Source: an uncultured Fodinibius sp.
GTDB lineage: Bacteria > Bacteroidota > Rhodothermia > Balneolales > Balneolaceae
NCBI GenBank assembly: GCA_913056455.1
Contig: CAJXMJ010000007.1
Location: forward strand, 1-64,000
Direction of reading: 5' to 3'
DNA: 64,000 nucleotides
The notes under the pieces were generated by a model. The model was not told where the DNA came from, made no database searches, and was given only the letters and a program-made list of their open reading frames with translations. The position numbers and the translations under genes are program-made. Position 1 is the first letter of the stretch; every line of letters begins with the position of its first letter. This document shows, one piece after another, positions 1-6,822 of this stretch.

Positions 1-66
1 CCCGCGACTTGCATGTGTTAAGCCCGCCGCCAGCGTTCGTCCTGAGCCAGGATCAAACTCTCCATG
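1..66 (-). rRNA. rrs: 16S ribosomal RNA, 5' end only (partial)
   Basis: Read on the minus strand, this stretch contains the universal 16S 5' sequence (AGAGTTTGATCCTGGCTCAG) followed by GACGAACGCTGGCGGCGGGC and the ACATGCAAGTCG block. The gene runs off the left edge of the window, so only about the first 66 bases are visible. The mature 5' end is placed by similarity to other 16S genes, to within a few bases. The rest of the rrn operon must lie outside the window. Confidence 0.97.
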
Positions 67-140
67 GTAAATACACCTAATAAATTGTTTGAGTCTCTGG
101 CCTTAGCTTCACTGTACTTCTATCAATTGATCTCTCATCG

Positions 141-158
141 GCTCCGATAACTCGGAGC
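141..158 (-). other. Small hairpin in the 16S leader
   Basis: GCTCCGA and TCGGAGC form a perfect 7-bp stem around a 4-base loop, about 75 bases upstream of the 16S sequence. It probably belongs to the precursor-rRNA leader, for example as a processing or folding element. There is no T-run after it, so it is not a terminator. Confidence 0.45.
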
Positions 159-199
159 TGACAAGGGCTCGACGTGCGATCGTCTGTATGTTCTCAGTC

Positions 200-211
200 T
201 GTCAAAGAACG
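200..211 (-). promoter_or_regulatory. boxA-like antitermination motif in the rRNA leader
   Basis: On the minus strand the leader reads CGTTCTTTGACA. This resembles the E. coli rRNA boxA (GCTCTTTAACA), where NusB/NusE bind to make RNA polymerase resistant to termination. The position, about 135 bases before 16S, fits a leader boxA. The assignment rests on motif similarity only. Confidence 0.5.
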
Positions 212-248
212 AATTGTTCTTCCCAATTTTGGCTAATTTCTTAGAGCC

Positions 249-293
249 AAAAAAACGGAGTTGAACTCATTTGCTGCTGGGCTCAACCCCGTT
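249..293 (-). terminator. Terminator-like hairpin with U-run, upstream of boxA and 16S
   Basis: On the minus strand AACGGGGTTGA pairs with TCAACTCCGTT over 11 bp (one G-U pair) around an 18-base loop and is followed directly by seven T. This has the form of an intrinsic terminator. It could end transcripts of the upstream transporter gene (416-1186). It also lies only a few bases downstream of a promoter-like TTGACA/TACATT pair, so it may sit inside the rRNA leader. Confidence 0.6.
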
Positions 294-308
294 TCAAATT
301 GGAATCCT

Positions 309-338
309 AATGTAAGACCAAACCGGGGTATATGTCAA
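309..338 (-). promoter_or_regulatory. Possible rrn promoter (TTGACA-N18-TACATT)
   Basis: The minus strand carries TTGACA, an 18-base spacer and TACATT. A start site near position 301 would give a leader of roughly 235 bases before 16S. The -35 hexamer is perfect and the -10 hexamer is moderate. There is no TAnnTTTG box here, so this is a candidate only. Confidence 0.4.
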
Positions 339-415
339 TGTTTTTCTGGGATTAATTTTACTTTTTTTGCTAACCTAAGCCAACGTTATTTAAACCGTAC
401 TTTGCCATTCAAAAC

Positions 416-1186
416 TTACTCATAAAGGCTATTTCCACTCGGATCTTCCTCGAATTTTCGGAAGATTTTGACCCCCAAATAACAAAGTGGAGTATCGAAT
501 AGTGCGAAGAAGAATTTAAAGAGGTAAGAATTCAAAATTAAGATGACTAATTTACCAATTGTATCGACGTCTTGCCCCAAGTTTCCGGCAAAGTAAAGGA
601 TCGATAAAATGGCTGTTGAATCCACTAATTGACTCACTGTTGTAGATGCATTATTGCGCAACCACAAGTGTTTCCCATCCGTCAAATCTTTCCAAAAATG
701 AAACAACCGTACATCTACTGTTTGTGCAACCAAGTACGCAATCATGCTGGCAATGGTATTGCCAATCATAAATTCATACACGCCCTCGAAAAGCTGAAGC
801 CCTCCACTTACGCCTGTAGTGCTGGGCAACCAATGGTTCACAGTCATCAAAAAAAGCATAAACACATTCATCCAGAAACCTATCCATACGACCAATTGTG
901 CTTTTTTTCGTCCATACAATTCCGATAACAGATCCGTGGCCAAAAAGGTAAAAGGATACGCAATGACTCCTACCGGCACACTCATCGTATAAACACTGTT
1001 ATCACGAATTAACTCGGGAACAACAGTTAGCATCCAATCAGAAAGTTCAACGGAAAATATCGTGACAAACTTGGTGGTACCAATGACATTCCCCAGTACC
1101 AGGGATGTCAAAAATATACCAGCCAATGATAAGAACAGAGCATCTCTTTTATAGGTAGCAATAGGGGGCGTATTTTCACCGTCCAT
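416..1186 (-). CDS. yhhQ: Queuosine precursor transporter (YhhQ/VUT family, DUF165)
   Basis: A 256-residue inner-membrane protein with about six hydrophobic segments. The order of motifs fits the YhhQ/DUF165 family: the N-terminal LVLGNVIGTTKF region, the ITYPFTF-like segment (here VIAYPFTFLATDLLSELYG), and the later TIASMIAYLVAQ and NNASTTVSQLVDS segments. The polar residues in TDLLSELYGR and VAQTVDVRLF are typical of the family. Characterised members import queuine/preQ0/preQ1-type precursors for tRNA modification; the exact substrate here is inferred. It starts at an ATG and is followed on the same strand by the rRNA leader region. No other queuosine gene is in the window, so it appears to be a stand-alone salvage gene. 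Confidence 0.9.
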   Translation of the reverse strand: MDGENTPPIATYKRDALFLSLAGIFLTSLVLGNVIGTTKFVTIFSVELSDWMLTVVPELIRDNSVYTMSVPVGVIAYPFTFLATDLLSELYGRKKAQLVVWIGFWMNVFMLFLMTVNHWLPSTTGVSGGLQLFEGVYEFMIGNTIASMIAYLVAQTVDVRLFHFWKDLTDGKHLWLRNNASTTVSQLVDSTAILSILYFAGNLGQDVDTIGKLVILILNSYLFKFFFALFDTPLCYLGVKIFRKFEEDPSGNSLYE

Positions 1187-1301
1187 CTGTAAGTAAAAGG
1201 TTGACTTGCTTGCTATTTCTTTTTCTTATGATTGTTTCTAATAATAAATTAAATAAAAGCAATTTCCACTCTCATCGTTTCAATTATATACGAGTAAATC
1301 T

Positions 1302-1604
1302 ATTTACGCTCTAATCGACTGTACCAATTTAAACGCTTCGCGCGAACGTGTTTTTAACCCACAGCGTTATGAAAAGATATTACCCATTATTTCGAATGAT
1401 GACGAATGGATTATCGCCAGACCTGATTAAGCCAAAAAACGTCTGTAAATCTTACAGATATTTTAGCAGTGTCGGAAGCGCTGCAAAATCTGTCTATCAA
1501 AAAATCACAATACTAAAACTGAATACAACTTGATGCGAAAAGTCGATGAAACCAATACAAGGTATACTACAACATGGTGGGATCTTGCAGAAATTCAGAC
1601 TTCC
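1302..1604 (+). pseudogene. umuC: Decayed umuC (Y-family DNA polymerase V subunit) relic
   Basis: This is not an open gene. In the frame starting at 1302 the translation begins IYALIDC and continues with the spaced residues N, AS, ERVFNP, then K, SN, D and IAR. This matches without gaps the start of UmuC proteins (MYALIDCNNFYASCERVFNP... SNNDGCVIAR). The start codon appears as ATT, the ASC cysteine is Arg, and an in-frame TAA at 1428 stands where UmuC usually has Glu before AK. More stops follow. In the same frame, 1530-1600 gives LMRKVDETN then RYTTTWWDL, resembling the LMxAVDxLN and RYTTxWDEL motifs near the UmuC C-terminus. The whole middle, about 300 residues, is missing. It therefore looks like an internally deleted and mutated remnant. 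No umuD is seen. The family match is from memory of motifs and was not searched. Confidence 0.72.
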
Positions 1605-1610
1605 CAAATA

Positions 1611-2324
1611 TTAACTATTAAATATCTGAACTGTTGACTGCAATGAGTTGCCAATATCTTTTTGTAATTGTTTCCATTCTTCTTTCAAGGAGGATTCCGT
1701 AAAACGCTGATTTACCTCAATCTCCAAGCCCAAATAGTTATCACCGGAAAACTGTTTCCTAAGATAGGTTGTAAATCCATCCATGGTACCACGATAAGGC
1801 TCATTCATTTTAAGGCGAAGATCTGCTGAACGCTGGTTAAGTTCATGACGCCAAAGATAACAGAAGTGTTGTTCTGCTTTACTTCTGGGATCAAATAGAA
1901 ACCCCACATCAACCTCTCGTTCTTCATTATTCCAGATTGGAGTGAACGTATGGACGCCTACATGAACAGCCTGCTCCTCATCTTCTATGACCTGACTAAT
2001 TTTTTCTTCAATTTTCTTACGATGTGGTTGATAGTATTTTTTGAATATTTTCTCTCGTACATGCAACGGCTGCTCCCTGGTAAACTCCGAAAAAAGAGTC
2101 GGGCTTTGAGTAGAACGATTTAGATCCACAAGTAACCGGGTAACCGTATTCAAATAAGGCTTTTTTTTGAGTATCTCAGAAATAGTATTGGTTAACTCCA
2201 AAGCCCCGATATCAATGCCCCGATGTGTCTCCAACACTTCCGGGTTATACTTAAAGAGATGTTGGAATTCTTCCGGAACTTCATTGCCGGCATGCTCACA
2301 TGTAATAATAAGCTGGGTTCCCAT
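1611..2324 (-). CDS. N-formylglutamate amidohydrolase family protein
   Basis: A 237-residue cytosolic protein. The N-terminus IITCEHAGNEVPEEF and the later HRGIDIGALEL contain the Glu-His and Arg-Gly-x-Asp-x-Gly blocks typical of the N-formylglutamate amidohydrolase (FGase) family. VDLNRS and GVHTFTP are two further family blocks, the latter with a conserved His likely to bind metal. Characterised members hydrolyse N-formyl-L-glutamate in histidine breakdown, but many members have unknown substrates. No hut genes lie nearby, so the physiological substrate here is open. Its left neighbour is the umuC relic on the opposite strand. Confidence 0.85.
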   Translation of the reverse strand: MGTQLIITCEHAGNEVPEEFQHLFKYNPEVLETHRGIDIGALELTNTISEILKKKPYLNTVTRLLVDLNRSTQSPTLFSEFTREQPLHVREKIFKKYYQPHRKKIEEKISQVIEDEEQAVHVGVHTFTPIWNNEEREVDVGFLFDPRSKAEQHFCYLWRHELNQRSADLRLKMNEPYRGTMDGFTTYLRKQFSGDNYLGLEIEVNQRFTESSLKEEWKQLQKDIGNSLQSTVQIFNS

Positions 2325-2427
2325 TTTCTAATGGATCCTTTTGTTTTGATCTGTCTTTCATATAAATAACAAACGATTCAAGAATATTTCATTCCCTGAC
2401 CAGTCTAAAAACAATTACTATTTTTCA

Positions 2428-2435
2428 TACCTTTG
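2428..2435 (+). promoter_or_regulatory. TAnnTTTG -7 box for the hydroxyacid dehydrogenase gene
   Basis: TACCTTTG fits the Bacteroidota -7 consensus TAnnTTTG and lies 33 bases before the ATG at 2469. The -33 region is weak. The box overlaps the upstream in-frame start at 2433, which is one reason to prefer 2469 as the translation start. Confidence 0.5.
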
Positions 2436-2468
2436 CCTGTGACTGTAAATTCAACCATTCATTTTTAT

Positions 2469-3398
2469 ATGTCCCTATTATTTATTGCCCCCGATCGAGA
2501 TCTTTCTTCCTGGGAAAGTGCTATTCAAGATATTGATCCAAATATTGAAATTGATATTTGGCCGGCCATAAAGGATAAAGAACGTGTACAGTTTGCGGTA
2601 TGTTGGAATCATCCCCAGCATCTGCTCGACGGCTTTCCTAACCTCAAAGCCGTTTCTTCGTTGGGAGCCGGAGCTGATCACCTCCTTTCAGACGAGTCGC
2701 TACCAGAATCTGTTGATATATGTCGGGTTGTTTCACCATCGCTGGTCCAACAGATGAAAGAATATATTTTAGCGGCTGTTTTAAATATTCAACGAAATTT
2801 TGTGCAGTATATACGACAAAATGATCAGCGAAAATGGCAACCTCATAATCATCCCTCACCACAAGAACTACAGGTAGGCGTCATGGGATTGGGCGAACTC
2901 GGCAAGCCAACAGCCAAACAGCTGGCACAGTTGGGATACGAAGTTTCCGGGTGGTCACGATCAGCCAAAGAAATTGAGGGTGTTACCACTTTTGCCAAAA
3001 CTGAGGAACTACATCCATTTCTCAACAACACTCACATTCTTATCTGCCTGCTTCCTCTCACCGAAGAGACCAAGGGTATTCTTAATCTCGATATCTTTAA
3101 ACAGATAGATGAACGTGGCTGGATTATCAATGCGGCACGGGGTGAACACCTGGTAGACGAAGACTTGATTTACGCATTGGACAGCAATATCCTGCAAGGA
3201 GCTTGGCTGGATGTTTTTTCCGAAGAACCACTGCCCGATAAACACGCATTCTGGAATCGCAATAACGTCATCATAACTCCCCACGTTGCCAGCATTACCA
3301 AACCCGACGAAGTGGCTGATCAGATTGTTGAAAATTATAAGAGGGCACTTTCGGGCCTGGAGCTAAACCACAAGGTGAATCGGGAGCTCGGATACTAA
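2469..3398 (+). CDS. D-2-hydroxyacid dehydrogenase (glyoxylate/hydroxypyruvate reductase A type)
   Basis: About 309 residues if started at MSLLFIAPDRD (2469). A longer frame from 2433 would add 12 residues that overlap the promoter box. The protein has the two-domain fold order of the D-2-hydroxyacid dehydrogenases: an N-terminal substrate domain (residues VSSLGAGADHLL), then an NAD(P) Rossmann motif GVMGLGELG, and the catalytic region with Arg in INAARGEHLVDEDL, Glu in DVFSEEPLP and His in ITPHVASIT. The N-terminal WNHP and GAGADHLL motifs are those of the GhrA-like branch, which reduces glyoxylate and hydroxypyruvate. The substrate is inferred from the subfamily. It is convergent with ilvE. 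Confidence 0.88.
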   Translation: MSLLFIAPDRDLSSWESAIQDIDPNIEIDIWPAIKDKERVQFAVCWNHPQHLLDGFPNLKAVSSLGAGADHLLSDESLPESVDICRVVSPSLVQQMKEYILAAVLNIQRNFVQYIRQNDQRKWQPHNHPSPQELQVGVMGLGELGKPTAKQLAQLGYEVSGWSRSAKEIEGVTTFAKTEELHPFLNNTHILICLLPLTEETKGILNLDIFKQIDERGWIINAARGEHLVDEDLIYALDSNILQGAWLDVFSEEPLPDKHAFWNRNNVIITPHVASITKPDEVADQIVENYKRALSGLELNHKVNRELGY

Positions 3399-3461
3399 AT
3401 CATATTAATCAGTGATTTGGAAGAGGTAAAGAACCTTGCTTCACTCTTTATTCAATATCTA

Positions 3462-4538
3462 TCACTTATTAACGTTGACCGATGTAATCCAATCAAATGG
3501 ATCTTCGGCCTGTCCGTACTGAATATCAGTTATTGCCTTGTAGAACTTTTGCCCAACCGGTCCCCTGCCATCGATATCAAAAGTCACAGATTGCCCATCG
3601 TGATGAACTTCCTCGACCGGAGCCACTACAGCCGCGGTGCCGGCACCGAATACTTCGTCCAACTTTCCATCTTTGCCGGCCTGCATCACTTCTTCAATAC
3701 TTATTCGACGCTCCTCCACCGGCATATCCCACTGCTTAGCTAATTGGATTACGGAGTCGCGCGTAACCCCCGGTAAGATAGTGCCCCTCAAATTCGGGGT
3801 TACCAATACTCCATCAATGACAAAAAAGATATTCATCGTCCCCACTTCCTCAACATATTTATGCTCGTCGGCATCCAGCCACAAAATCTGATCAAACCCC
3901 TCTTTTTTCGCCTGTTGTGCCGGATATAAACTGGCTGCATAATTGCCGGCTGTTTTGGCAGCCCCCACCCCACCTTTTACAGCTCGCACATACTGCTGAG
4001 TGGTCGTCAGTTTCACCGGACGATCATAATAAGACCCTACAGGAGAGGTAATAATATAAAATCTATATTCTTCTGCTACTCGTGCCGAAATGATGGGATC
4101 AAAAGCACAGGCAAAGGGACGAATATATAATGAGTTACCACCCTTTTGGGGTACCCATTTATGATCCAATTTTATAAGCTCTTTAATTCCTTCTAAGAAT
4201 ACTTCTCGTTGAACCTTGGGAATACACATGCGCTCACAAGATCGGACCATGCGTTCGTAGTTCTTTTCCACCCGAAACAGGTTTACCGTATTCTCATTAA
4301 CATAATAGGCCTTAGTACCCTCAAATACCGACTGAGCATAATGCAGCGCACTTAGAGCCGGTGTTACCTCGATAGAACCATAGGGCTTAATTTCAGGCTG
4401 CTGCCAATTGCCATCCCGATATTCCATTTCGAGCATATGATCGGCAAATTCACGCCCAAAACCCGGTTTATCCAGATCTACATTGTCTATTCTACTCGAG
4501 GATGTTTCTGTTACACTAAAAATAGTATCAGTAGTCAT
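3462..4538 (-). CDS. ilvE: Branched-chain amino acid aminotransferase
   Basis: A PLP-dependent class IV aminotransferase of 358 residues when started at MTTDTIF (4538), the usual length. The frame stays open upstream to 4613, but the extra 25 residues look non-conserved, and GAAAAGAAAG precedes 4538 as a plausible ribosome site. Visible motifs are YGSIEVTPALSALHYAQSVFEGTKAY near the N-terminus, RPFACAFDP, the PLP lysine in VGAAKTAGNYAASL, and the FGAGTAAVV cofactor-binding block. It makes the last step of leucine, isoleucine and valine synthesis and the first step of their breakdown. TAnnTTTG-like boxes occur on the minus strand at 4630-4637 and 4663-4670. Other branched-chain genes are not nearby, but a fused 2-oxo acid E1 occurs at 57.4 kb. 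Confidence 0.95.
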   Translation of the reverse strand: MTTDTIFSVTETSSSRIDNVDLDKPGFGREFADHMLEMEYRDGNWQQPEIKPYGSIEVTPALSALHYAQSVFEGTKAYYVNENTVNLFRVEKNYERMVRSCERMCIPKVQREVFLEGIKELIKLDHKWVPQKGGNSLYIRPFACAFDPIISARVAEEYRFYIITSPVGSYYDRPVKLTTTQQYVRAVKGGVGAAKTAGNYAASLYPAQQAKKEGFDQILWLDADEHKYVEEVGTMNIFFVIDGVLVTPNLRGTILPGVTRDSVIQLAKQWDMPVEERRISIEEVMQAGKDGKLDEVFGAGTAAVVAPVEEVHHDGQSVTFDIDGRGPVGQKFYKAITDIQYGQAEDPFDWITSVNVNK

Positions 4539-4760
4539 AATAAAATCTTTCTTTTCAAGTATCCTAAAATACGGTTTTTGTGAATGAATTTCTTCAGAAA
4601 ATAACTTCAGCAATAATTAAAACTTCATTCAAAAATATTAGCAGAGACTCCGGGTAACCCATCAAAACTATTTGTATTTCAACCTTTTAATAGTTGACAA
4701 ACTTAATCGGTTTCTGCTTTTTAGAAATGCTTGTTCCCTTTTACAAAACATCTATCGCCA

Positions 4761-6113
4761 ATGAAAACATTATCGAAGTCCTTTATTCTTATTTCAATCC
4801 TCTTATGGGTAGCTGCACCTATTTCATTGGCACAACAAACTACACCTCCTAACATATTATCAATGCAGGAACGCGCCGATGTAATAAATAACTGGCTCGA
4901 ATATCGACTCGATAATATCGTTCCAGAACTCATGCAGCGAGAAAATATTGATATGTGGATTATTATTGCGCGAGAATATAATGAAGATCCTGTTATTAGA
5001 ACGATGCTTCCGGCCACATGGCAATCTGCGCGCCGCCGAACAATACTTGTTTTTTCGGACAACGACAAAGAGATAGAACGACTGGCCGTTGCGCGATATG
5101 ATATCGGAAAATTTTTTAAAACGGCATGGGATAAAGAGGAAGAACCGAACCAATGGAAACGATTGGTTAATGTTATCGAAGAGCGTGATCCAGATAACAT
5201 TGCCTTAAATTATTCCTCGACTTTTGCATTGGCGGACGGTATTAGTCACTCAGAGTATAAAGCCTTTACCTCTGCCCTACCTGATCGCTATCAAAGTCGA
5301 ATTGTATCAGGAGAAAAGCTGGCAATCGGGTGGCTTGAAACCCGAACCGAGCCCGAAATGCAGGTATATCCTATGATCTGCCATATTGCCCACGATATTA
5401 TTACTGAGGGATTTTCAGAGAAAGCTATCCAACCCGGTATTACGACTACCAAGGACCTGGAGTGGTGGTACCGTGAGCGAATTCGAGACCTTAATTTAAC
5501 GGTGTGGTTCCAACCAAGCGTATCGATACAGCGGGCTGTCGAAGCCGACACCTCGTTTTTAGCCAACTTTTCAAAACGTCCGGCTGAAAATGTAATCCGT
5601 CCCGGTGACCTTCTGCATGTAGATTTTGGCATTGCTTATCTTGGACTAAATACTGATACCCAACAACATGCTTACGTTTTGAAAGCCGGAGAAACGGAAG
5701 CTCCAAAAGGATTGCAAAAAGCATTAGCAACTGGGAATCAACTGCAGGACATTTTAACCAATAATTTTAAAGAGGGCTTAACCGGTAACGAGATTTTATC
5801 AAAAAGCCGCAAAGAAGCTATTGATCATAATATTGACCCAAGTATCTATACGCACCCGATTGGGTATCACGGTCACGGGGCCGGACCAACAATCGGACTT
5901 TGGGATCAACAGGATGGCGTGCCCGGCAAAGGTGATTATCCACTTTATGCGAACACTGCACACTCCATCGAACTTAATGCAACGGTACATATTCCAGAAT
6001 GGGAGAAAGATATTCGCATTATGCTCGAAGAAGATGCCTTTTTTGATGGCGATTCTGTTCGATATATTGACGGCCGCCAGACCAAACTTTGGCTTATTCC
6101 ACGACAACAATAA
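4761..6113 (+). CDS. Secreted M24-family metallopeptidase (Xaa-Pro aminopeptidase-like)
   Basis: The frame begins at 4731, but the ATG at 4761 gives a clean signal peptide (MKTLSKSFILISILLWVAAPISLAQ), so export to the periplasm is predicted. The mature part has an N-terminal creatinase-like domain and a C-terminal pita-bread M24 domain. The five metal ligands can be placed: Asp in HVDFGI, Asp in LNTDTQQ, His in GYHGHGAGP, Glu in IELNATV and Glu in MLEEDAF. Members remove N-terminal residues ahead of proline or cleave related peptides; the exact substrate is unknown. A TTGACA at 4694 may be part of its promoter. The uracil-DNA glycosylase-like gene follows 22 bases later on the same strand. 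Confidence 0.9.
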   Translation: MKTLSKSFILISILLWVAAPISLAQQTTPPNILSMQERADVINNWLEYRLDNIVPELMQRENIDMWIIIAREYNEDPVIRTMLPATWQSARRRTILVFSDNDKEIERLAVARYDIGKFFKTAWDKEEEPNQWKRLVNVIEERDPDNIALNYSSTFALADGISHSEYKAFTSALPDRYQSRIVSGEKLAIGWLETRTEPEMQVYPMICHIAHDIITEGFSEKAIQPGITTTKDLEWWYRERIRDLNLTVWFQPSVSIQRAVEADTSFLANFSKRPAENVIRPGDLLHVDFGIAYLGLNTDTQQHAYVLKAGETEAPKGLQKALATGNQLQDILTNNFKEGLTGNEILSKSRKEAIDHNIDPSIYTHPIGYHGHGAGPTIGLWDQQDGVPGKGDYPLYANTAHSIELNATVHIPEWEKDIRIMLEEDAFFDGDSVRYIDGRQTKLWLIPRQQ

Positions 6114-6135
6114 TTCTAACTGATTTATCTTTTTG

Positions 6136-6822
6136 ATGAGCAGTATCGACTCCTTATTAACTCTTCTACAAAACACTCCGGATGGTCCGTTCTTTAACCC
6201 TTGGTATCAAAAGGATCCCGAACATGATTTAAATGATAACAGCCCTGAAATCCGTAAAACCCAGTTAGCATACTATCTCAAAGAACGACTCGATACCGCC
6301 AAATACCTATTTATTGCTGAAGCATTGGGATATCAGGGCGGCCATTTTACCGGTATTGCCATGACCTCCGAGCGCATTTTACTGGGGCATCATAAGCCCG
6401 TACACGGCATTCCGGCCGACGGGGCTTTTCAATCCATTGAAGCACAACGCACCAGCAAGCCGGAAGTCAATAAAAAAGGAATGTCGGAGCCTACTGCTAC
6501 TATCATGTGGAAAGCGATCTATCAGCTTGGGATTGATCCGTACGAAACGGTACTCTGGAACGCCCTCCCCTGGCATCCGTATGATTCTGATGACGGGCTT
6601 CTGAGTAATCGCACCCCTACCGACCATGAACTCGAGCAGGGATATCCATCTCTGAAGGCTTTTTTGGATCTCTTCCCAGATGGACAAATTATTGCAGTAG
6701 GGAGAAAATGCGAGCAGAGTCTGGACGCCTTCGGTATATCAGATTACACCCCTGTTCGCCATCCTGCCAATGGTGGTGCGCCAAAATTTCGAAAACAGAT
6801 GAAAGAGTTAATTAGGAATTAA
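6136..6822 (+). CDS. Uracil-DNA glycosylase-superfamily protein
   Basis: 228 residues from the ATG at 6136 (a TTG lies one codon upstream). The N-terminal region FFNPWYQKDPEHDLND, then KYLFIAEALGYQGGHFTGIAMTSER, corresponds to the superfamily pattern of a nucleotide-pocket loop (iaEAPGxxG-like) near the start. VLWNALPWHPYD follows in the middle, and the late IIAVGRKCEQSL and VRHPANGG segments resemble the HPSP loop, with HPAN replacing it. This suggests a base-excision enzyme of the UDG superfamily, but the catalytic type and substrate cannot be fixed from the sequence. It ends in a TAA that overlaps the stop codon of the convergent ppc gene. Confidence 0.7.
   Translation: MSSIDSLLTLLQNTPDGPFFNPWYQKDPEHDLNDNSPEIRKTQLAYYLKERLDTAKYLFIAEALGYQGGHFTGIAMTSERILLGHHKPVHGIPADGAFQSIEAQRTSKPEVNKKGMSEPTATIMWKAIYQLGIDPYETVLWNALPWHPYDSDDGLLSNRTPTDHELEQGYPSLKAFLDLFPDGQIIAVGRKCEQSLDAFGISDYTPVRHPANGGAPKFRKQMKELIRN

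Noticed and set aside
1348-1533. 61-residue plus-strand open frame in the gap after yhhQ
   Set aside because: No ribosome site and no protein-like motifs. A different frame of the same DNA matches UmuC, so this frame is a by-product of the relic.
4721-5200. Minus-strand frame of 159 codons inside the M24 peptidase gene
   Set aside because: It lies fully opposite a well-supported gene and has no family motifs.
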